Shown here piece by piece: positions 1 through 6,409 of a DNA stretch of 17,864 nt. The stretch is from contig JAEXGX010000376.1 of the NCBI GenBank assembly GCA_023450535.1, forward strand, positions 1 to 17,864, read 5' to 3'. Under the pieces are notes generated by a model. It did not search any database. It was not told the origin of the DNA and worked only from the letters and a program-made list of their open reading frames with translations. The position numbers and the translations under genes are program-made. This stretch comes from Pseudomonadota bacterium (GTDB lineage: Bacteria; Desulfobacterota; Desulfovibrionia; Desulfovibrionales; Desulfovibrionaceae). Numbering within the stretch: the first letter of the stretch is position 1; every line of letters begins with the position of its first letter.

Positions 1-541
1 GGGAAGGCTCGAGCCCGGTCTGCTCGCGAAAGGAGTCAAGCGTCACCAGCTTTTCCTCGCGTGAGGCGGGATCCCACAGCACCACATTGGGAGCAAGACA
101 TTGCCGCAAATCCTTGTCCATGCCCAGAATCACCACGGGACGCTCGCTCTTGCCCCGCGCGGCCAGAGAAGCGATGCAGTCGTCCGCCTCGCAAGCCTCC
201 GATACAATGCAGTGTAGTCCGAAAGAGGCTACCATGCGCTTCATGGGTTCGACCTGCGCCACCAGTCCTTCGGGCGCGGCAGGGCGATTGGCCTTGTAAG
301 TGGGCAACAGTTCGTGACGAAAATGCTTGCCGGGGCCGTCGAGAATGAAGGCAAAATATTCCGGACGCTCTTCTTTAAACAGCCTGAGCAGCACTCTGCC
401 CACGATATACAACGCGCCCGTGGGCAGGCCGTCGGAACGGGACATGTTGGCATTGGCAAAAAAACCACGGTACAAAAAGGCCGTGCCGTCCATAAGATAC
501 AAAGGCTCGACGTCGAACCCCAGGCGCTGTTTCAGGGACAT
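1..541 (-). CDS. polA: DNA polymerase I, N-terminal 5'-3' exonuclease part (partial)
   Basis: The reading frame is open from an ATG at 541 to the left edge, giving about 180 residues of a protein normally near 900. It begins MSLKQRLGFDVEPLYLMDG and shows the 5'-nuclease landmarks of the Pol I family: LMDGTAFLYRGFFA near residue 16, the RHELLPTYKANR helical-arch segment near 75, EADDCIASLA near 118 and the GMDKDLRQ metal-site loop near 140. In the family this domain removes RNA primers and flaps during Okazaki-fragment maturation and repair. The polymerase part lies outside the window, so its completeness cannot be judged. A GGAG ribosome site sits about 6 bases before the ATG and a plausible promoter lies at 574-602. 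It is transcribed divergently from the TPR gene. A standalone exonuclease is possible but less likely. Confidence 0.9.
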   Translation of the reverse strand, partial: MSLKQRLGFDVEPLYLMDGTAFLYRGFFANANMSRSDGLPTGALYIVGRVLLRLFKEERPEYFAFILDGPGKHFRHELLPTYKANRPAAPEGLVAQVEPMKRMVASFGLHCIVSEACEADDCIASLAARGKSERPVVILGMDKDLRQCLAPNVVLWDPASREEKLVTLDSFREQTGLEPS

Positions 542-573
542 GAACACTCCGGGTGTGGATGGTTGATTTCTTT

Positions 574-602
574 ATTCTAGCTTCAAGACGGCGCTATCAC
601 AA
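574..602 (-). promoter_or_regulatory. candidate sigma-70 promoter of polA
   Basis: Reading the minus strand, TTGTGA (602-597) is followed after exactly 17 bases by TAGAAT (579-574). These match the -35 consensus at 4 of 6 and the -10 consensus at 5 of 6. Transcription would begin near 567, leaving a leader of about 25 bases before the polA ATG at 541. This is a sequence match only; no start site has been mapped. Confidence 0.45.
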
Positions 603-912
603 GATCGAAAGAAACCAGGCGACAGCGGCGGCACAAAAGGAGACTTGAAATATCGCCTGTACCTTGGCGGCATTTTTTTCCGCTCCTCCGCTTTTACTCC
701 GCCTCTTTGCCGGTTTTCCCGCCCCCCAGAGGAAAACTGTTCGCCTCACAAACGTCGAAAACTTGACAAAATTTTCCCTCTCTCGTGCAGCTCTATCAAT
801 AATATACTGTAATTTATATATAAAAAACTACAGGCACACATCATGCATATTTCAGCATGCATTGCGAGGTTCCGCCGCGATGCATACATTTCATCACCTC
901 AAGGGGAACGCC
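603..912. other. intergenic leader upstream of the TPR gene
   Basis: These 310 bases separate polA from the TPR gene. The stretch from about 750 to 840 is AT-rich and should carry the TPR promoter, but I could not pair good -35 and -10 boxes. A perfect TTGACA at 763-768 has no -10 box at 17 bases, and TATACT at 803-808 has no -35. Positions 853-880 resemble part of the palindromic repeat E1, including an exact 15-base match (866-880). An in-frame ATG at 880 is an alternative start for the TPR gene. Confidence 0.5.
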
Positions 913-1473
913 ATGAGCAATCATCTGGACTACGAAATCAATAAAGAACTCGGCGAATGCTACCTGTTCATGGGCGAACTGGACAAGGCCGAAGACTATT
1001 ACTCCAAAGCAGCCGCGAGCAGCGAAGAGCAGCCTGATCCTTATATGGGGCTGGCCACCATCGCCATGCAGCGCGGCGATATGGACAGCGCGCTGACCAA
1101 CTACAGCAAGGCCGTCACCATTCAGGAAAGCGACAAGGCTCTGACCGGCCTGGGTCTGGTGCATATGAACCAAAATGCCCATGAAAAAGCCTTTTCTCTG
1201 TTCAGCCGCGCCCTGGACATCAATCCGGCCAATGCCGTGGCACTGGGCTGCCTGGTAAAAGAAGGCTATACCCTGCAACGCGTGGAGGAAATTCTTCCCT
1301 ACCTCTCCGCCAGTCTGGAAGCGACCAACGAGGAAAACACCCGCATTACCCTCGCCGGATGTTTGCTTTCCCTCAACCGCAAGGATGAGGCGCGCAAATA
1401 CCTGAGCGATGTTCTGGCGGCCAATCCCAACAACTCCAGCGCACAGGAACTGTACGATTATATCGCGGCATAA
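913..1473 (+). CDS. tetratricopeptide-repeat (TPR) protein, 186 aa
   Basis: The product is a small soluble helical-repeat protein with no signal peptide or membrane segment. TPR signatures run from the N-terminus: LGECYLFMGELDKAEDYYSKA (residues 12-32), a second unit with YMGLATIAMQRGDMDSALTNYSKA, a third with LGLVHMNQNAHEKAFSLFSRA followed by LDINPANA, and a C-terminal unit around LLSLNRKDEARKYLSDVL. TPR proteins act as scaffolds for protein-protein contacts; the partner here is unknown. I chose ATG 913 because AAGGGG lies 6 bases upstream. The frame stays open back to 664, and ATG 880 with GAGG at 866-869 is an alternative adding 11 residues. The gene stands alone between polA and a strong terminator. 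The family assignment is firm, the function unassigned. Confidence 0.85.
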   Translation: MSNHLDYEINKELGECYLFMGELDKAEDYYSKAAASSEEQPDPYMGLATIAMQRGDMDSALTNYSKAVTIQESDKALTGLGLVHMNQNAHEKAFSLFSRALDINPANAVALGCLVKEGYTLQRVEEILPYLSASLEATNEENTRITLAGCLLSLNRKDEARKYLSDVLAANPNNSSAQELYDYIAA

Positions 1474-1513
1474 CCCCGCATCACGGCCCCATGCGGGCGA
1501 TGAACAGACATAC

Positions 1514-1567
1514 AGAAAAGCCGTTTTCTACGCCCGACAATATTCGGGCGTAGAAAACGGCTTTTCT
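1514..1567 (+). terminator. intrinsic terminator after the TPR gene
   Basis: This is a perfect 24-bp inverted repeat (arms 1514-1537 and 1544-1567) with a 6-base loop, CAATAT. The arms contain AAAAGCCG and CGGCTTTT, so the 3' arm supplies its own T-run. It starts 40 bases past the TPR stop. The A-rich opposite arm lets it work in both directions. Confidence 0.8.
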
Positions 1568-1571
1568 CACA

Positions 1572-1736
1572 GAGCAGTTCAACATTAAAATTGTGCAGAT
1601 CGAGACACGATGCTCCGGTTCGCAGGTTTTACGCCTCCGCCAGAGCTGAATGCCGCAAGTAAATTGCGGCTGCTTCAGCGTCGCGGCGGAACCTCATGCT
1701 GTTCGACTCCACAAGTATTTCAACTTTGAAATGCTC
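1572..1736. repeat. E1: 165-bp imperfect palindromic (MITE-like) intergenic element
   Basis: The element begins with GAGCA (1572-1576) and ends with TGCTC (1732-1736). Its outer arms are an imperfect inverted repeat of about 25 bases, the inner arms also pair partially, and the tip is a perfect 7-bp hairpin (1652-1658 with 1664-1670) inside a GCTGAA/TTCAGC stem (1645-1650 with 1674-1679). Read on the minus strand, its first 87 bases align with 14966-15053 at roughly 70% identity by eye, with the same core hairpin 66-67 bases from the end. It contains no ORF. It lies between the TPR terminator, 5 bases away, and the hisH promoter. It may be a non-autonomous transposable element, a REP-like palindromic repeat, or a structured RNA gene. 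Confidence 0.65.
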
Positions 1737-1766
1737 CAGCTGCATTTTGCGCGTAAAGGCATCTGT

Positions 1767-1782
1767 ACGTCAGGACGTCAGG
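1767..1782 (+). repeat. tandem ACGTCAGG x2
   Basis: Two adjacent exact copies of ACGTCAGG lie at 1767-1774 and 1775-1782, about 50 bases upstream of the candidate hisH promoter. Such a pair could be a direct-repeat binding site, but the sequence does not show this and no matching regulator is known to me. Confidence 0.35.
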
Positions 1783-1829
1783 CCCCATACTCTGGCCCGC
1801 AAAGCGTAATATGATGCTCTCCCTGCCTC

Positions 1830-1859
1830 TTGCCAAGCTCTGCCGCCCGGAGCTATATT
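1830..1859 (+). promoter_or_regulatory. candidate sigma-70 promoter of hisHF
   Basis: TTGCCA (1830-1835) and TATATT (1854-1859) are separated by 18 bases, each matching consensus at 5 of 6. Transcription would start near 1866 and give a leader of about 25 bases containing AAAGG at 1881-1885, just before the hisH ATG. The site also argues that in-frame codons upstream of 1892 are not translated. Confidence 0.45.
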
Positions 1860-1891
1860 TTTCTTTTTTCCACTCCAGCCAAAGGTTCCCC

Positions 1892-2539
1892 ATGCTGGCC
1901 ATTCTCGACTACAAGGCAGGCAATCAGACCAGCGTTCTGCGTGCGCTCTCTTCCCTTTCCCTTCCCGCCCGTATTACGGCCTCTCCCGCCGAGCTTTCTT
2001 CTGCTTCCGGCATTATCTTTCCCGGCGTGGGCGCGGCGGGTCAGGCCATGAACCAACTGCGGGACACCGGACTCGACGCCCTGCTCCGTGACCTGGTGGC
2101 TTCCGGCAAACCGTTGCTCGGCGTCTGTCTCGGCTGCCAGATTCTCCTTGAACGCAGTGAAGAAAACAATACCGAAACCCTGGGCATCCTGCCCGGTTTC
2201 TGCCGGCGTTTCGACCCGACCCTGAACGACGGGGGCGAGCCGCTGCGCATTCCGCATATGGGCTGGAACGCCCTGCATATCAAGCAGAGCGACTGTCCCC
2301 TGTTTGACGGTATCAGGGACGGCACACCCTTCTATTTCGTGCACAGTTATTACCCCGAACCCGCCCCGTCATTAACGCTCGCCACCTGCGGCTACGGGAA
2401 TGAATTCGCCGCCGTGTTCGGCCGCCCCGGCCTGTGGGCCGCCCAGTTCCATCCGGAAAAAAGCGGCGATGCCGGTCTGCGCCTGCTGCACAATTTCTAC
2501 GCTTTCTGCCATGCGCACAGCGAGGCCCGCCATGCCTAG
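1892..2539 (+). CDS. hisH: imidazole glycerol phosphate synthase, glutamine amidotransferase subunit HisH
   Basis: HisH hydrolyses glutamine and passes ammonia to HisF, which makes imidazole glycerol phosphate and AICAR in the fifth step of histidine synthesis. The 215-residue product is of normal family length and starts in the family manner, MLAILDYKAGNQTSV. It carries the PGVGA oxyanion-region segment near residue 50, the nucleophile elbow GVCLGCQ near residue 80 (first Cys catalytic), the HMGWN motif, the FVHSYY motif, and the His/Glu of the triad in QFHPEKSG near residue 190. I placed the start at ATG 1892 because the family begins there and AAAGG lies upstream; the frame is open back to 1811 but would add an unrelated 27-residue leader. 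The gene overlaps hisF by 8 bases, so the two are translationally coupled. The rest of the his pathway is not in the window. Confidence 0.95.
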   Translation: MLAILDYKAGNQTSVLRALSSLSLPARITASPAELSSASGIIFPGVGAAGQAMNQLRDTGLDALLRDLVASGKPLLGVCLGCQILLERSEENNTETLGILPGFCRRFDPTLNDGGEPLRIPHMGWNALHIKQSDCPLFDGIRDGTPFYFVHSYYPEPAPSLTLATCGYGNEFAAVFGRPGLWAAQFHPEKSGDAGLRLLHNFYAFCHAHSEARHA

Positions 2540-3317
2540 TTCTCTTTGCAAACGCCTCATTCCCTGCCTGGACGTGCGCAATGGCCGCCTGACCAAAGGC
2601 GTAAAATTCCAGGGTAACGAAGATATAGGCGATCCTGTGGCCACGGCCCGCCGCTATTATGAACAGGGCGCGGACGAAATCGTGTTCTACGACATCACAG
2701 CCTCCGCCGAGGGGCGGGGCATCTTTCTGGACGTCGTAGAGCGCGTGGCAAAGGAAATATTCATCCCCTTCTCGGTTGGCGGCGGCATTTCCAGCGTGGA
2801 AGACATGCGGGCCGTGCTGCTCGCCGGGGCGGAAAAAATTTCGCTCAACTCCGCAGCAGTTAAAACCCCTGAACTCATTTCACAGGGGGCGCTGGCCTTC
2901 GGCTCGCAAGCCGTGGTCGTGGGCATGGATGTGAAGAAGGTAGAAAAAAATCCGGCCCAGCCTTCAGGATATGAAGTCGTCATCCACGGCGGCCGCACAC
3001 CCACCGGGCTGGATGCACTGGCCTGGGCCGAACGCTGTGAAAGCCTGGGCGCGGGGGAATTCTGCATCAATTCCATTGACGCGGACGGCACCAAGGAAGG
3101 CTATGAACTTACCCTGACCCGCATGATTGCCGATGCCGTGGGCGTGCCCGTCATTGCCTCGGGCGGTGCGGGCAAACCGGAACATCTGGTAGAAGCCGTA
3201 ACCAAAGGTCATGCCTCCGCCGCGCTGATCGCATCCATGGTACATTACGGGGAATACGATATCCCCGGCCTCAAACGCTACATGGCCGGGCGTGGCGTCA
3301 CTATGCGCCCGGCGTGA
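2532..3317 (+). CDS. hisF: imidazole glycerol phosphate synthase, cyclase subunit HisF
   Basis: HisF is the (beta/alpha)8 synthase subunit that joins HisH-derived ammonia to PRFAR. The 261-residue sequence opens LCKRLIPCLDVRNGRLTKG, where the Asp of CLDV corresponds to the catalytic general acid/base. Further on are GADEIVFYDITAS, the phosphate-binding loop FSVGGGIS near residue 80, GAEKISLNSAAV, the second catalytic Asp in VVVGMDVKK near residue 130, and the C-terminal phosphate loop IASGGAG near 220. Length and motifs are complete. The ATG at 2532 lies inside the end of hisH (stop 2537-2539). The frame extends upstream to 2400 but that part only reads through hisH. The gene ends facing the hybrid kinase, with a shared hairpin between them. 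Confidence 0.96.
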   Translation: MPSSLCKRLIPCLDVRNGRLTKGVKFQGNEDIGDPVATARRYYEQGADEIVFYDITASAEGRGIFLDVVERVAKEIFIPFSVGGGISSVEDMRAVLLAGAEKISLNSAAVKTPELISQGALAFGSQAVVVGMDVKKVEKNPAQPSGYEVVIHGGRTPTGLDALAWAERCESLGAGEFCINSIDADGTKEGYELTLTRMIADAVGVPVIASGGAGKPEHLVEAVTKGHASAALIASMVHYGEYDIPGLKRYMAGRGVTMRPA

Positions 3318-3395
3318 ACAAGCCGGAAAATGCCTCTCGCGCAAAAAAGAAAAAAACGAAGGCCGACGCTGCTCTGAACACCTTCGTCAAACTCA

Positions 3396-3462
3396 GGCAG
3401 ACAGCCCGCCTGAAGCTTTTCCTGCTCAAATACGCGGGAACGCTTCGGGCGGGCCGTCTGCC
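3396..3462. terminator. probable bidirectional terminator between hisF and the kinase gene
   Basis: Arms 3396-3416 and 3442-3462 form a 21-bp stem with one mismatch and one G-U pair, enclosing a 25-base loop. On the plus strand it is followed by GTTTATTG. It sits 78 bases after hisF and 17 bases past the end of the convergent kinase gene, as expected for a shared terminator. The T-tract is poor, so rho-dependent termination is possible. Confidence 0.55.
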
Positions 3463-3479
3463 GTTTATTGCACCGCAAA

Positions 3480-5750
3480 TCAGGATATTTTAAATATACG
3501 CGAAAGTTCCTGCAAAACCGCTTTTATATCAACTGGTTTTGCAAAATGTCCATTCATTCCCGCATTCAGGGCATTGTCCACATCCTCACTGAACGCATTT
3601 GCGGTCATGGCATATATCGGCACCGTCCGGGCATCGGATCGGGCACTGGCTCGCAATGCTCTGGCCGCCTCATATCCATCCATGACCGGCATCTGAATAT
3701 CCATCAGAACAAGACTGTAATACCCCTGTGGAGAAGCAAGAAAACGCTCCACAGCCTCTTCCCCGTTTTCCGCACAATCAATTTGCGCACCAGTCACGTT
3801 AAGCAGCTCAAGCGCTATTTCACGATTGAGCTCATTATCCTCAACCAAAAGGAAATGCTTCCCTGTGCAGTCCACGGCGGGCTCGTTCTGCGCTTTTTCA
3901 GCAGTGGAGATTCCGCCTCCCGTGACGACAGACAACAAAACATCATAGAGGTCAGATTCAAACAGCGGCTTTGATATAAATGCGTTGGCTCCGGCCTCGC
4001 GCGCCTCTTTCTCGATTACTTTCCAGTCGTAGGCGGAAATAATGATAATCAGAGTATCCGGCCCGATTTCTTTCCGTATGCGCCGAGTCACTTCAACACC
4101 GTCCATCTCCGGCATCTGCCAGTCGACGAGGCATACATCATAGTCTCTGTATGCTTCATGCTCCTCCAGAACCAGCCGCACCGCTTCCGGTCCGGACTCT
4201 ATCCAGTCTGCATTAATACCCATTCCTTTAAGCAGCAGGCTGACGTGGGTACAGGTATCCTTCTCGTCATCTACTATCAGCACTTTAAGCGCATCCAACT
4301 GCCATTTCTTGTGATGGGTTGCTTCTTCAGGCATTTCAAAGGTCAATTTCACTGTAAACGTGGAACCTTCTCCAAGTTTGCTCTCCACATGGATAGAACC
4401 GCCAAGCAGGCCAACCAGGTTATGGGTAATCGCCATTCCCAGGCCGGTTCCGCCGTATTTTCGGGAAATCGTACTATCCTCCTGCTCAAACGGCCGGAAA
4501 AGACGCTCCATAAATTCCTCACTCATGCCTATTCCCGTATCACTCACCGTGAATACAAAGTAGGCCCTGCCATTCTTCACGGCTGCCTGCCGGGCTTCCA
4601 GCCGTATTGTTCCCCCCTGCGGGGTAAACTTGACCGCATTAGAAAGAAGATTCAGCAAAATCTGATTGACGCGCAAAAAATCGCCGATATACGTCTCTTG
4701 CGTTACATCTTCCACATTACAGGTAAAAATCTTCCCCTGTTCCTTTGCCTGCGGGTAAATGATGGAAACAACCGACTCTATGAGCTGTCGCAGTTTAAAC
4801 GGCTCATAGATGATAGAAAATTTTCCTTCCTCAATCTTTGCCATGTCAAGCATATCATTGATCAGTGCCAGCAAGTGCCGGGAAGAGAATGCTATTTTTG
4901 AAAGACAGCCCTCTATCCTGTTGCGATCTGTAATATGCGCACTTGCAATTGTTGCCATCCCAATAATCACATTCATCGGTGTACGGATTTCATGAGACAT
5001 TTGTGAAAAAAAATTTCTTTTGGCATTGCTGGACTTCTGTGCAAGGAGAAGCGCATCTTTAAGCTCGTGCTCTCTTATCCGCAGAGCTGCCGTATTCATT
5101 CTCTCCATCCTATTTATATATATAATAAGAAATATCACAATAAAGGAGAACACAAGTGTCCTTATTATGGAGTAATTTGATGCAGTTACTGAATTTTTTA
5201 ACAAACTGAATATCTTAGAATCAGAAAATTCAACAATATCAGCCAAGCGTTCATCAAAGATATCATAAAGATAATAAATATTTTTATTCAAATATTCCAG
5301 GATTTCTGCTTCTGTACGCCCATCCATAAACCTGATGAGCTTGTCCTGAGCCACTATCAATTCATTCATGGCATCGCGCAACGCGATAACGTCATTTATT
5401 GGCCCAAGATACCGCTCAAAAATAACATCTAGTGCCTTTTTTTGTGTAGCATAACGGTCTTGAAAGAATTCATGTATAGTATCAACATTTTTTATATTAT
5501 AGCTCAAAACAATACCAACAAAACGCTTCATTTCCAGTGCACGTGACCGCATGGCTCTAGCGGTATTTGTGACCTTGTACGGGTGTTCGTACATATCTTC
5601 TGCGGTTTTCTTCATTTCTCTAACCATAAAAATATCCGTTATCGCGGACAACATAACAATCAGACAAAGGATGATGACAAACTTTGCCGATTGTATATTT
5701 TTACTTATGAATCTTTCCGTGACATTTTTAATATATGATCCTGGCTTCAT
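3480..5750 (-). CDS. membrane hybrid sensor histidine kinase with two receiver domains, 756 aa
   Basis: The domain order is: membrane helix 1 (about residues 24-43); a 150-residue extracytoplasmic region rich in long helices, of the four-helix-bundle sensor kind (44-194); membrane helix 2 (about 195-212); a short coiled linker; HisKA with the phospho-accepting H253 in SHEIRTP; HATPase with N371 (N box), DTGIGM at 404 and GGTGLGM at 433; receiver 1 with D543 in LVDWQMPEMDG; receiver 2 with D684 in LMDIQMPVMDG. All catalytic residues are present. Family members autophosphorylate on His and relay to Asp; this one has no Hpt domain and no Hpt or response-regulator gene nearby, so its output is unknown. 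The ATG at 5750 has only a weak GAGAT ribosome site. The sensor-coding part (about 5100-5750) is much more AT-rich than the kinase part. Confidence 0.92.
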   Translation of the reverse strand: MKPGSYIKNVTERFISKNIQSAKFVIILCLIVMLSAITDIFMVREMKKTAEDMYEHPYKVTNTARAMRSRALEMKRFVGIVLSYNIKNVDTIHEFFQDRYATQKKALDVIFERYLGPINDVIALRDAMNELIVAQDKLIRFMDGRTEAEILEYLNKNIYYLYDIFDERLADIVEFSDSKIFSLLKNSVTASNYSIIRTLVFSFIVIFLIIYINRMERMNTAALRIREHELKDALLLAQKSSNAKRNFFSQMSHEIRTPMNVIIGMATIASAHITDRNRIEGCLSKIAFSSRHLLALINDMLDMAKIEEGKFSIIYEPFKLRQLIESVVSIIYPQAKEQGKIFTCNVEDVTQETYIGDFLRVNQILLNLLSNAVKFTPQGGTIRLEARQAAVKNGRAYFVFTVSDTGIGMSEEFMERLFRPFEQEDSTISRKYGGTGLGMAITHNLVGLLGGSIHVESKLGEGSTFTVKLTFEMPEEATHHKKWQLDALKVLIVDDEKDTCTHVSLLLKGMGINADWIESGPEAVRLVLEEHEAYRDYDVCLVDWQMPEMDGVEVTRRIRKEIGPDTLIIIISAYDWKVIEKEAREAGANAFISKPLFESDLYDVLLSVVTGGGISTAEKAQNEPAVDCTGKHFLLVEDNELNREIALELLNVTGAQIDCAENGEEAVERFLASPQGYYSLVLMDIQMPVMDGYEAARALRASARSDARTVPIYAMTANAFSEDVDNALNAGMNGHFAKPVDIKAVLQELSRIFKIS

Positions 5751-5895
5751 ACGTTTTTATCTCATTCTTGCCTAAAATTACATCTATGTTGCCCGTGAGT
5801 GGCAACCCTTATTATCAACGCAAAGTTCCAGACATGATCCTTTTATCTACCAAATTATCATGCCGAATTAACATATTTTTTATGTAATACTCCAC

Positions 5896-5942
5896 ATTGA
5901 CGCGTCAATTTGAAACATTTTTGCCAAAAATATTTCAAATTG
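5896..5942. promoter_or_regulatory. overlapping palindromes, candidate operator
   Basis: ATTGACGCGTCAAT (5896-5909) is a perfect 14-bp palindrome. Overlapping it, CAATTTGAAACATTTTTG (5906-5923) and its near-perfect inverse (5925-5942) form an 18-bp inverted repeat with one mismatch around a single central base. The pair lies about 150 bases upstream of the kinase ATG. Symmetry of this size suits a dimeric DNA-binding protein. An AT-rich RNA hairpin is the alternative, but there is no adjoining gene for it to terminate. Confidence 0.45.
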
Positions 5943-6044
5943 GTACAGCTACTGCATGCCCCCCACCTGAAAAAAAATTCAAGGAGGAGGAATCGTGTAG
6001 TAAAAATAAATTTTTGATAGTAATAAATTTCTACACTTTTTCAT

Positions 6045-6080
<36 letters not shown>

Positions 6081-6276
6081 AACGGTATATTCAATGTAAA
6101 TTTATATATTATTAACAAATAACATGTTAATAACAACTTCCTATAGTCATCATAAAAACATTTCATGGCTCAAAAAAATTCTTTTCGCAAAACAACAAAC
6201 AACTACATATATTGTCACAATACATCCATATATTGTGTGTAAATATTCATGCCATAAGGAATTATCCGCATCAAGC

Positions 6277-6314
6277 AAAAAGCGAGGAAACTTGCCAAAA
6301 AAAGTTTCCTCGCT
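6277..6314 (-). terminator. intrinsic terminator of the TRAP/flavoprotein operon
   Basis: Read on the minus strand, a perfect 13-bp stem (6314-6302 with 6293-6281, arm AGCGAGGAAACTT) with an 8-base loop is followed by a run of T (complement of 6277-6281). It lies about 95 bases past the permease stop. Stem, loop and T-run are all classical. Confidence 0.85.
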
Positions 6315-6409
6315 CAGACTGATAAAAAAACTCTTTGGGGGCTTCAGCCACCCACCGGTTCCCGTGTCGCCGACGGAACGGCACGAAATAACTTACTTCA
6401 CGGCAACGC

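Noticed and set aside
763..808. TTGACA at 763 with TATACT at 803 as a TPR promoter
   Set aside because: The two boxes are 34 bases apart, far outside the 16-18 base range, and neither has a fitting partner.
645..812. A 55-codon TTG frame after AAAGGAG upstream of the TPR gene
   Set aside because: The ribosome site is only 2 bases from the TTG, too close to work well, and the product is unremarkable and overlaps the expected TPR promoter.
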